Positions 1-11,767 of a DNA stretch of 64,000 nt are shown in pieces (positions within the stretch are counted from its first letter, which is position 1; each line of letters begins with the position of its first letter). The notes beneath the pieces are model-generated. The model saw only the letters and a list, made by a program, of their open reading frames with translations. It ran no database searches and was not told the DNA's origin. Position numbers and translations under genes: made by a program. Source of the stretch: Gavia stellata (lineage: Eukaryota; Chordata; Aves; Gaviiformes; Gaviidae); the NCBI RefSeq assembly GCF_030936135.1, contig NC_082598.1:31366687-31430686 (forward strand). The letters are read 5' to 3'.

Positions 1-229
1 AAAGAGTCAAGAATCATATTGACATGTTGTCCAGCTGATGGAGTACGCACAGATTTCCAAGAGATTTCTACAAACTCTCACCAAAGTCTCTGAAGGGAAC
101 TAGAATTAGAAAAACTGACCTAGCTAAGGCTGACATGGAGTAAAAAAGGAAATTCCTCCCACGGACTCATGAGTAGGGAAAAGAGAGGAAACAAAAGGCA
201 GAAACAGTTAGTTTTCATGATGAAAAAGG

Positions 230-975
230 TCCTTCAGGGATATGCATTGGGACCTAAACTCTCCAATATATGGACAAGCGAACTGGAGAAAAGGCAGCAA
301 ATGACGAGGTAATGAAATTTGAGAATACAAAGATTTTCAGGTTGCTCAAATCTAGAGTTGAGGGTGAGTGACAAATAGGTGACTTTTTGATGGGCTGCTA
401 CATTCAGCTGAGAGATCCTCTCCAAAAGTATATGGTAGAACAAGAAAAAAAATGGAGGCAAATGTAGCAAGACTGCTCATAGATATAAGGAGAGGGTAAA
501 CAGGTTAGGATCTTTCAGTTTATAAATTAAGTTATTAAGGGAGAAGATATGATAAAAGCCTACAAAATTACACAAACAGTTTGGAAATAGAAAATAACTA
601 TTCACTAATTCTTACAACACCAGACCTAGAAGATGTCCAAATTATTATCAGATAGAAGGTTTAAAATGAACAAAAGGGAATACTTTTTTATCCAACATAT
701 GAACTGAATTACGGAACTCACTGCCACGGGATGCTAAGGAGGACAAAAGTATAAAACATTTTAAAAAGAAACTAGATAATTTCATAGAAAATCGGTCTAC
801 TAATGGCTACTAACCATAATGGACTGAACACAACCTCAGGCTTAGAAAGTGCCTAAGACATTGATTGCCAGGAGTCAGCTGAGTTTAGGAAAGACCACTC
901 TACATGGGTCCAGCTTAGATTCCTTCCATACTGATATTCTGCATCAGAGCCAAGGCAGGATACTGAGAATCAGGG
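230..975 (+). repeat. Ancient CR1-type LINE, 3' portion, degraded
   Basis: The stretch follows the 3' half of an old reptile/bird CR1 family that I know by pattern. Near 235-340 there is a diverged copy of the segment reading 'cagggat...tgggacc...caatata...gaac tggagaa'. Near 640-720 comes 'ggtttaaaatgaacaaaagg' followed by 'ggaactcactgccacgggat'. Near 745-830 come 'aaaagtataaaacatttt', 'aactagataatttcatagaa' and 'aatggctactaaccataatgg'. The usual closing segment 'ggcaggatactgagaatcagg' lies near 950-975. No frame is intact and part of the middle seems deleted around 360-470. The family was assigned by memory of consensus, not by a search. Confidence 0.75.
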
Positions 976-3840
976 GAAATCTCCATTTAAATATGTTTTA
1001 AATATGAGAACAGTTAATCCAATGAGATTATTTATATGCTTCAAGGGTAAGCAGCTGGAAGGGAGCAAGGCAAAGCAATGAAAAAATAGTATACACCAAG
1101 GAAACAGTGCACACATGTTGCGCTGTGTATATTATTTAAAATGTACATTTATAATTTAAACCATCATAATCATCTGCAACATTCTACACTAGAAAACACA
1201 GCATCTGCAATCGTACAAAATTCACACGTGCAAGTGCATGCAAACACTATTGCCACACACGCAATTTTTTAATCTCTTGGTTAATATTATTGATAGGTGT
1301 TTGAAAATCTACACAAGAGAGAACACACCCAGACCAGTAAGTGCTTCAGCTGGAGTCCATGCTCTACCAGAGCACCTGCTCCAGAAGAAACTGAAACTGA
1401 GGTGATGTGGATTCTCTGGTGTCCAACAAGACGTTAATTACGATCAAAACTTTCCCTGTGGTTAGGACATTCACAGCAGCTCCCAACAGCTTGGTCTGAA
1501 TTCTAAGCTGAGAATAGCTCCCACACAGCCGTAGTGCAACTCTGCTACAAAATCAACCAGCCACCAGGCAGAAGCTCTTTGGAAACCAAGTCTAATTAGT
1601 TCCAGAATTAATTAATTATTTAATTAGTTCAACAGAAAAGCTGGATTCTGAAATGTTTTTATGTTTGGCAGACACAATGAAACTTCACTATCCTGTTGCA
1701 ATATGCTTAAATCATTATGTGTGTGTGGGGGATATGTATTTGTTACTTTTATTCAGTATTGTTTCCAGACTATTGGAAACACATACCAAAAAATTTAAAA
1801 AAAGAAATTACAGTCTCTAGCTTGGATTGACTAAAGAGTGAAATTGAATGAACTTCTCATCAAAATGACAAATTTGTGGATATTTTATACTTTATGGCCA
1901 ATGTAAGCGACGCTTTTTTTCATGAAGACTGCCTCTGGCTGTTCAAGACTGCAAAAACCATAAAGTACTGTGCTGGAGTGAAAGATACTCTTTGCTCTTT
2001 TTACTCAGCTATCCTTTGGTGAAAACATTTTTAAAGGTGACAAATGTGAACAGTTTTGAATCCCAAGAGGCAAAGTAGCAGGAAAATTGTATTTATATGC
2101 TTAATGCATTGTAAATATAAGTTTTGCCAGACTTCTGTATCAATCACTCACATGGTCACAGTGTGTAGACTTCACACTGTTGCCTCATGATTCAATCATT
2201 GCTTTTTACACAATAAAATATTAGCCATTTATTTACAATTTTCATATAATATTTTGGTGTGTCACTTTCGCACAGCGTATTTTCAACTTCAAAGACCCAC
2301 AGTAATTTTCTCTAAAATTTCATGTGGAGAACAACTAATTCAAAAAGTCCATGTAAACTAGTGTTTGGTAAAGATTTTACCATAAACCCAGCTACCTGAC
2401 TTTCAGCATATACTGCTTGTGGTAGAAGTAGTGGTGTCATTTCCTCATAGCAGTACAGCACCTGAATTTTCTGCTGCCAGTGTCATCAAAATAAGCCTAT
2501 GCTTATTCCAGGATGTAGTGTATAAATGAGTGAGTGGAAAAGCACAGAACCTTTTCAGGCTCTCATTCTCCAATAGTTGAATGGGGAGCCCTTGAGTTCA
2601 CCAAATTTTAAAAGTCCGCGACACAAAAAGGATTTTGCAGGTGTTATTCTGCATGATCAGCTTTAGACAACAAACCAGAGGGACGTTAGCAGCAATATTA
2701 AAGATCTGAATTTGAATAGCTTAACATACAGCATCAAATGAGACTTGCGCACACTAGAGAAAAAAGCTAGAAAACCTGACCCAGTTGTTCAAACTAATTA
2801 GGCCAACAAGTCTGCATCCATCTATAATAACTTTAATATACTTGAAATAGACTAGAGAACTGAGGTGATTATTTAATGACCAAATTGGAATTTCAGGCTT
2901 CTTACAGAAAAGAAGGCCTTGTCTGTGAGTATTTTCTAATTTAATTAATACAGAGGCACTTGTTTCAATGGAAGCGAAGTAATTACAGTATAATTAACAT
3001 CTTCCATGTCAGTGCTAGATGAAACTAGCTGTTTTGGGGGTTTTTTTTAGGATGTCTCTTAGCAAAAAAAGATTCAAAGGTCTTTGCCAAAGAATTCAGA
3101 CCTGTGGCTGTAGCTTTTTGGTGTGTTTCCTGAAGGGCAGATCTCCCTGAAGTTCTGTATCTCACTGATTGCAGCAACTTTTCCAACAACAGTATAAAAT
3201 ATGTTTGAAGAAAAGAATTTCTTCCTTAATAATGATTTTACAGATATATTTTCTTCCACACAATAAATGCTGCAGGTGGAACAGACCTTCCCATGGACAG
3301 GACTTGTGATTTTCTGATTACATAGTCCCAGGCCATCAATGCCTTGTTGAATGATGTAGTTCAGTGCCATCAGCAGTGTTCACTCATGGGTAGAGATCAG
3401 CCATGCCAAACCAGGTGCAGGGTCCCGGTCTACAATTCCACAGGGCAAGGATCTTTCTATGTCTTCATCCAGTTCTTTACCAAGATGTTAATGGGAAGGA
3501 AAAAAATTAATGTATTATATGTCTGTCTACAGAAGGAGAAAAAGGGAGACTATGAAATGCAATTATAGGAAAATGCTAACCATACGTGTAAGTAATATTA
3601 GCTGGCTGAAAAGCATTGCTCAGACAGTCGAGACCTTTCACTACAATGAGAAGGCAATGGAGAACAGGTGATGCAAGTGTAATCCAGGTTATGAAGTGAG
3701 GCCTGGCAGAGACAAAAAGAGGTTGACGCACACTTTTCCCATCTTTATGCAATATTCTCTAGTTCTAACTCAAAATTCAGACAAGAAAAAAGATGAAGCA
3801 CCTTGTAGTTTTATTTTACTGAACTTACACTAATATGTGG
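976..3840. other. Intergenic, no gene seen
   Basis: AT-rich DNA with many stops in all frames and only short homopolymer and TG-rich runs. The open frames present (for example 3074-3370 on the minus strand) are no longer than expected by chance at this base composition and show no recognisable protein. Confidence 0.6.
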
Positions 3841-3956
3841 TGTTCAAGGAATGCATGGACGTGGCATTGCAGGACATGGTTTAGTGGGCACGGTGCTGTT
3901 GGGTTGATGGCTGGACTTGATCTTACAGATCTTTTCCAACCTTAGTGATTCTGTGA
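3841..3956 (+). repeat. CR1 LINE 3' end
   Basis: Typical avian CR1 3' end. In order it shows 'aggacatggtttagtggg', a 'gttgggttgatggctggact' segment, 'cttacagatcttttccaacc' and a closing 'gattctgtgatg', which is one copy of the family's 8-bp terminal repeat. The 5' side is truncated, as is usual for CR1. Confidence 0.88.
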
Positions 3957-6900
3957 TGTAATGTGGGGTTTTTTCAGTTATGGGATGAAATGTAAGAATT
4001 TAATAAAAACCAAGAAAAAAATACAATGAATCCAAGTTTTCATCACCAAATGTTAAGGAGTTCCCAAGTCAAAAAAGCAGAAGTTTGCCCTGGACGCCTA
4101 CTCTTTTTTCCAAATGTCCTGTATCAAATCAGCTCATTTTATGCACTCAGAGAGCCCTAAGGATGTCAGGTGGGTAAGGCAAACAGGGGGGTATTAGGGT
4201 TCTTTAAGTGCTGCAGTTCGGTATGCAAGATATGAGACTTTATGAACCGCTATAGAAGTTGTGGCTCTGGCTAGGAGCAGACCAGACAAATGAGCTAGAT
4301 TGGGCTGATCCGGCCTTGAGAAAGGCGAATGACCTACTAGTCTTGTGAGCAGTTTCAGCTTTGAGTAGTTCCTTCCATATCCAGGACTCCAGCTAAACTG
4401 GACAATGCAGAACTGCTATTTGCCTTCATTGCAACAAATCCTTCTGGGTCCATGAAGCGGAAGCTAGAAACTAGTCTAAGATCAGATCACATAATCTGCA
4501 AATGCTAGGTCATTACATTTCAGTTAATTATCCTTATACTGAACCCTGTACTTTATAATTGACTAAAGTTACTCTTTGACAATGCCAGCCACCTTTGAAA
4601 GCGTTTGAAAGCATATCCACCATTCCCTTACTATTTTTTTGCCATGATGAATTAAATTCACTCTCAACATTTTTGTATTTTATTTCTTCTTTAAATGTAT
4701 TTGACACTAACCTTTTTGAGTAACTGACAGAGTAAGAACTTATAAAAGAACTATATAGAATAAAATGTATTTTAAGCCATACAACTGTCAACGATGTGCT
4801 CATCCCCTAAATATGATATCCATACAAATTATGTAGTTGTATAGATTCCCGACTCTTTATGAATTTTTTAAAAATGGATTAGATATCCAGCAGAAGTTTA
4901 TAGTGTTTTAAGAGTGCTTTGCATCACGTTGATGTATTGATTTTAAATATAAATCCACATTAATCTGAAGTAATTGACTATCTACATTAATAATAATGTT
5001 CAATTTTCATGAAGGAAGAGGATGGTTCTTGTGCCAAGACAAATGAAATTTACTACTAGAGACTACAGAGGTAGAGATGAAAATCATTATTAAAAAGTAT
5101 GAAGAGGTTTTTGACAGAATATCTGTTAAAGTTGCTCCAGGTAACTCTTGAAGAAAAACTGGGTTTATTTTACAAGCAAATGAGAACATAAAAGGGCAGT
5201 TTGGTTGGCATCACAGTCTCATTTACTTGAAATATGTTTATCAAAATACGTCTTGACTTGGTCAAAGCAACTCTTTACTATGCTTTCTCCCCTGTCTTTT
5301 TATAAAACACACCACCAAGAGTTACTGTTCTAAACACAGCTGTCAAAATCCCGAGCTAAGCTTTCAAAAGCTTCCGGCTGTCAGAAAATTAACGCTTTAT
5401 TTGTATGCTTAGAAAGTTACAGGATTTTTTTAAAACTTTTTTTTACTTTACTACTGTCTTTAGGGTTTACCTCCACAAAGAAAACTGTATGAATTGAATG
5501 GGTTATATTCAAACAACAAAGTGCTGAATCCATCATGCCAGGATTTTATGCTGTTAATTAAATATGGCTCCAATTTGTCAATGCATTATGATGTGCTTTG
5601 CTGAACAGGAACCTAAATTCTTATCATACCAGTTAACTTTCTTAAGGCCCTAATTTTTAGCTCATATATGTGTAAAATTCAACACATGTAAATTCTTCAT
5701 AGAAGAGTTGGATACTTCCTACTTATGTGTTATGTTTCAAAATATGCTTCCAAATTTCATACATAAAACAGCATCTGATTACTATTCTATGAAGAACGAG
5801 TATGCATTTTCTATTGAAAGCAAAGCTTTGGATGGGATGTGGCATCATTTATCCAAATGGATGGTCACAATTACATTTTGAGGATGATAAACCGTAGTGC
5901 TCAGTATAAACTTAACAAATTTGAGCTTCAGTTAATTAAAATCTCAGATAAACTCTTTAATCTAATTTCTTCCAAGAAAAGAAAACATCCTTTTTAAAAC
6001 CGAGTAATTACATCATACCATTAAAGAAACCAATCATGTTTGGGTTTTAGTGTTCCTTACCGGAACTGATGAGATCTTGAGTCATCCTCTGTTTGAGCAT
6101 CCATATATCCTGAGGCTGGTAGAGGACTCTTTTAATGGGATCCCAAATGGAATTCAGGAGAAAAGTAATTCTACAAAAACACTGTAACTAACTGATGTCT
6201 TCCCCAGCATATATTTCTATGCTTCTACTTTAAAACCGAGTGACTCAAGCCATACCTCACTGAATAGCACTTCTGCATGAAACACTGTTATCTCTGCTGC
6301 TTCAAACAGTTTTCAGTACAACTTAACTAGTTTTATGCTTCACTACACAGGGATCTAATTTTATTGGCATAGCTATCAAAACATTTTAATAACTAGCCAT
6401 AACAAGGAGCCAGATCATCTATAAATGTCTGTGGGAAAAGAGATCTGAGAAAAGTAAATCATTAGTAACAAGAGGGAGAAAAACAGGTGATGATCATTCA
6501 GAATTAGTTTTCTGAAGTCAGCTTTGGAAACCTCTCTATACAACCAGCTCATCATAGAATGTTTTTCATGATTTCTAGTTTATACTGTAAAATCTCATCT
6601 GTGATGTTAAAAAAGTGGTCTGGAGCCCTAAAGCTGTGTAGAATACTTACAGGCAATAAACTAAGTGTTAACAGAGAAAAGCATGCCTGGCTGAAACCTC
6701 AGACAGAAACAACAGCTACAGCAAAGTAAAGTCTAATATAAATAAGATGGTAAATTATGTTTTTCAACCTACAGGGAACCTTTGCAGCTCTGAGAGATTA
6801 TTCGGAATGTTGTATTTTCCTTCCTTCTTCTTATTTCGTAACATTGTCAAGCAAGGAGCAATGAAAAAGATGCTTCCAGCGAACACTGCTTTGTAAGGGT

Positions 6901-9900
6901 GTGCTTCTTGACGGGCATTTGAAAGAGAGATCAAATGTACATCCTCTGGAGGGCTTCAACATGCAGAACACAGTGAAGTCTCACCTAAACATGGTGACTG
7001 TTCTGCTGTTCCAGTAATGACTGCTCTGAAGCCCACCAAAATCAAAGGAAAACTGGTTATTGACTTAATGGGTTTTGGATCAAGCCCCAAGTAATCAGTT
7101 ACATGTATATACTAATGCACATCAGTAGATCCAAAGGAGTATAGGGACCCACCATAAATATTGTTTCTAAAGCTGGTGAATTGATTTTTACCAGAACAGT
7201 GTGACTGAGAAACAATAAAGATTAGAAAGATTTATGCTTTTAGGACCTGCTACTACATCTATTAATGTCCTGGGTACAGTGAGGAAAACTGTATTTGGAC
7301 ACGGGAAAACTTTGCAGGGAAAAGTCAGGAAACAAAAAGGAACAGAAGTAATTAATATTTGGCAGAAAGGTCTAAGACACTCCCCTGGTGACTACTTCAT
7401 GTTGTAAAGGGTTCCTTTGTAGACCACTGTGAGCCTGGGGTAGAGGGTGTGCAGCTTTCACAAACATCTGTAATTCATCTGTCTGGACAGTTATGGGTAA
7501 ATCCAAGTTAAATTTGGATTTAAATTTGTTTATGGTACTGATAAGAAGGAGTTTAATTTGTTCTGGTTTATGTCTATATGACACACATTCACGGGCGGGT
7601 TTAGCTGAGGTAGGCATGGCCGGCCGGGGTGTTGGATGCCAGAAGGCGACGTTCTTCCCAGACCACGGTTAGTATGTCCTTGCTGGCTGGGTAAGTTACT
7701 GCCCAACTATTGGCTTTCAGTTATGAACTGTTCGGATTTGGGCTTACAGTATTTCAGCTAAGGTGGATCTGAAATCTCTTCGCTCAAAACATCCACTCAG
7801 CTTCTAGGAAACTGTTTCTTTTTCTATCCAGCAATAATAATACCAGCAAGAAGAAATATTAAAGGGGAAGCTCATAATGGGAGGTTTTGAGTGGGATTAA
7901 ATTTCGAGTGACCTGGAGAGTTTCAAATTGCAAACCACCAGGATTTCCTATCATAGCTGTGAATTGTGTATGCTTCTTTTCCACTGAAAGCATGCTTACA
8001 CATGTATACCAGTGCCTACCTGCTCTCAGTTAAACTCTAGCTTTGTACATGAAAGATGTGTTATTTTTTGCATGAGTCATCTAAAATGGTATGTTGCAGA
8101 AGAAGAAAGAAGAAAGAACAGTTACAATATTGGAAGGAAAGCAGCAGGGAGAACAGAATCAGAGCAAGGAAACAGACAACAGAGGAACTTGTAAGTAGCC
8201 AAGAAGCTCTGGGTAGGCACTGCAGATGCTCTTTACCCACTGCAAGAATCATCCTTCAAAATTTTTAATATACTGACAATCAAGCAAGGAGACATAAAAA
8301 TTAGCTTTATGCATGCTCTAAAGAAAGAAGATTCTAAAGCCTACCAAGCCTTATTTCCAGTCCACCCAAGTCAGCAAAGTAGTAGAGAAACAAAGGGGAA
8401 GAAAATGATTTTGTGAGTCACCTCCAAAATATGATGGTCATTTCTCCCCACTGAATTCTAAGAATGGAGAAAAGACTATGAAGTGTAGGGTAGATATGAG
8501 AAAAAGATACATATTTATGGGCACTATCCAAAACACTACAGGCAGTCCTGATATCAGCTGCATCAAAACTGTCCTGCTGCGTTCTAATAGAGGATGGGTG
8601 GATAAAGAATCAAAAGAATGAAGAGCAATAGTGAGTTACAAATTTTTCTGTTTCTTATTGAAACATTCAACATTAAAATCACCATTGTACCTTTCTACAT
8701 ATATACTCAGAGTGGTTGTTTAATGTAGCATTTGAGAATGCATTAACGGATATTGCAGAAGTAATTTAATCTCTATAATACTTTTTGAAATATAATTTGA
8801 TTTAAGAGGAAGAATGAAGTAAATAGTTACATCACAGGGTAGGATCTTTTGAGCACTATCTGCATACACAACAGCTCAGAAATAAATCCAGAGGAATCTT
8901 TTACCAAAGTCTATATAGCAGTCTTCTTTTTTTGGACAGCTGCATCTAACAGTTAGAAATGTTACATATTTATTTATTTACATACATATTTATTTACATA
9001 CAAAATTATTACATATGTTATCAAAAACTTTTGCTCCTTTCCCAAAGGATTTCTAAATATGAAAACTGTAATTGATCTGTGCCTCTCTGCTTTAAGAGTA
9101 CATGGTTCGGGACATAATATGCAAACATTTATCAAAGTGTTTGCCATGAACCTCACATGTACCCAGCATGCACAACAGATGCTAAAGTCAGTATACAGAC
9201 AATGCTCTTTCCATACAGTGAAATCTAAGTAGGCATGGACACTAGAAGGTAGGAGGTAGGGGAGCAGCTGTACATTTGTTAGTACTGCTGAGATAGCAGC
9301 TACACAGCCCTAAAAGCCCACCTAACGCCCAGTCACGGCTTTCGATGTAAAGCCCAGTTAACGTACAAATTTCTACTAGCCGTGTACTACTGACCAGAGT
9401 GGCACAATATTAACATGCAAGAAAAGACAAAAAGTTTAAGAGTATTAATGTATCAAATTATATCAAACCTCAAAACACTCATGTGAAAACTGAGGCAGAA
9501 TGACTTACAGTTTGATAAAACTATGAAAAATAAAAATCTAAGTCAAGAAAGACCAGAGCTCCACACCACTATTGTCTCAGCTCCATCACTTCCAAGATGC
9601 CAGCGACGCTTCACCCACCACCTAGGCAGTTTCTCCAGTATCAGCTGAATCTTTCACAAGGGAAAAACCGATGGAAAAATCTTCCAGAGCTGAAGGTGTT
9701 TTTCTGAGGGTATTTTTGTCTGTACATTTGTTGCTTCAAAACTGCACAAAAATATTCAAGCATCTGAGATGCAACATGAGCTACTGACTGGCTGAGTCAG
9801 AACCAGCTTCCTAATGAGGACTCTGGCACCGAGTATGAACACTGAAACCTCCAACCATGACACCATCAACACTGGTGGTGATGAACTGAAGTCTGGGGCA

Positions 9901-11150
9901 CAAGGACCCTCAGCAAGGCCTTGGCATTTCTGCCAAAGGGTGGCAGAAAAAGAGGAGGGACCGTGAGCTGCGAGCCAATTTGTACATCACTCCCATATTC
10001 AAGGCATGGCGGTCACCGAGGTTGTGGGCAGGCATCTGGGCATCCCTGAGCCTCAGCTATCTGGTGGAAGGTCTCCATACCAAGGCACTTTCCTGACATG
10101 CAGTTGTCTTGGTTTGGAAGGGAGCATTGTGCTCTTTTCCTAAAATAAGCCTTTAGAGGTAAGAGATGAAATTTGTCCTTAAGCCCTGTACTAATAAAAT
10201 ATATCCAAAACCTGAAGCTTAGAGTAACTTTACTCTCCCAAAGCAGGGATGCAAATTAATCTATAGATTTAAGATTCACAACTGTGTTTCCAAACACATG
10301 GGACCAAAAGGAAGCAGAGTACATCAAAATCTAGTTTCTTGTCAATCCCTTTCCCACTCATCTAGCCAATATGCTTACTATCTGTAGGAGAGGATGATTC
10401 TCCCTGATTTTACATCATCATTTTACTCGATTCTATGTTGCTTCACATCAGCAAAGCACCATGTAGACCTATGGCACTAAATTATTCCAATAATATTGTC
10501 AAAAAACTTTTTTTTTTTAAATCCTTAGATTTTTTACCTCACCTTCTAAATCTTCACTTGAGCACTCAGTTTTATTCTAAGGTTGTATTCCTTTCTAAGT
10601 TACACTGAGACTGTAAGAATGAAAACCCAGTAAAGTATTTAGACATAGTAAGCCTGAGCGTAAGAATCGGAAGAGCGCATTCAACTTCTATAAGCAGCCA
10701 CGAATGAGTCCAAAGGGAAAACTCTAACACAGGCTACTGCAGATACTGAAATTAGAAGAGCACTTGTCTCCAGGAACTTTTCCCACACACCTGCAGAGTG
10801 GCGGGAGCAGCCAGAATTTCTGCAAATACTCACGTCTGATGTATCAGGCCCCTCACATAAGTAAGCACACTAGGGATGGTAGTTTCCTTTGGTCCCCAGG
10901 CTGCACCAGCCCTCTGAGGACTCCTGTTGCGTGGAGGTGAGTTCACTTTCTGTTTATAAAGAGAGGCATAAGGTAACTTTCCCCTTAACCCTGTTAAGAG
11001 CCATAAAGCTGTTAGTGTAGTAACAGTAGTAACAGCCGTGAGGCTATGTAATTCCTTTTGCAAGGAATTGCGCTTTTCTATTGACTCTTTTATCTACTGA
11101 TAAAAGGAATTGCTCTAACTGACTACTCTGTTTTTTTTGTAAACTCCCTT
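3957..11150. other. Intergenic, no gene recognised
   Basis: About 7.2 kb of AT-rich DNA. I find no convincing exon, RNA gene or complete repeat. Simple repeats of the TTTA/TACA type occur around 8965-9010. A short CpG-bearing patch near 7585-7670 stands out and is listed separately. NMU is the gene I would expect next to EXOC1L on this side from memory of mammalian synteny, but I did not find its characteristic C-terminal peptide here. Confidence 0.5.
7372..7670 (-). other. Unrecognised segment with isolated CpG patch
   Basis: Positions 7585-7670 contain a GGCCGGCC palindrome and several CpGs in a neighbourhood that otherwise has almost none. A minus-strand open frame of 81 codons (7617 to 7372) starts with an ATG inside the patch. 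The translation is rich in polar residues and resembles nothing I know. It could be a remnant of an old promoter or exon, part of an unidentified retroelement, or chance. Confidence 0.25.
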
Positions 11151-11646
11151 TAGCGTGACTACTTTAGCGTGTTCCCTCGCTCTTTCTCTTCTCCTCCGGC
11201 AGGGAGGCAGCCCAGGCGGGCGCCCCGACGGCGTCTCCGCCCCGCCGCGGCCTCACTCCGGCCCCGCGCGGTCCCGGCATCGGCGGGGCAGCAGAGCCCG
11301 CACCGGCCCTCTGCGGCGGCAGCGTCCCCCCGGGACCCCGCCGTTAGAGGGAGGGAGGGAGGGAGCGAGGGCGGGCAGATCCGCAGCCCGGCCCCTCCCC
11401 GCGCCGGCGGCCGGAGCCTTAACGGCGGCTGGCCCCAGCGGCGCAGGGGGCTGGGCGCGGGGCAGCGGGACCCCGCGGGGGCCGCTGCTAGCGATGCCTC
11501 CCCCGCGCCCGGGGGCCCCGCGCGGCTGGGGGGCAGCCTCCGCCGCGGTGCCCCGCGGGCGCCCGGCGCGGCGCGGCGGCTGCGGGGCGCGGGGGGCCGG
11601 TACCCGCCGCTGAGCGGCTCCGCGGGGCGCGGGCGCGGGGGGGGCC

Positions 11647-11767
11647 ATGTCCTCGCTGGTGAAGGAAGACCTGGCGAAGAGGCTGTTCGGCCCCCGGCGG
11701 GCGAGGCTGCACGAGTTCATCGAGGTGGAGGGCTCGGGCGCCGAGCGCTGCTACCTGTGCGCCGCAG
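11647..11767 (+). CDS. EXOC1L: EXOC1L coding exon 1
   Basis: Starts at ATG 11647 and ends in GCCGCAG before the donor GTACCG, phase 1. It encodes residues 1-40, beginning [15 protein letters not shown]. The coding length of 121 nt compares with 124 nt for the equivalent EXOC1 exon, which ends in the same way (GCCACAG before GTACAT). Confidence 0.92.

Noticed and set aside
1-11150. Possible NMU exons upstream of EXOC1L, expected from synteny
   Set aside because: I found no segment encoding the conserved amidated C-terminal peptide and no signal-peptide exon on the minus strand. NMU probably lies beyond the window.
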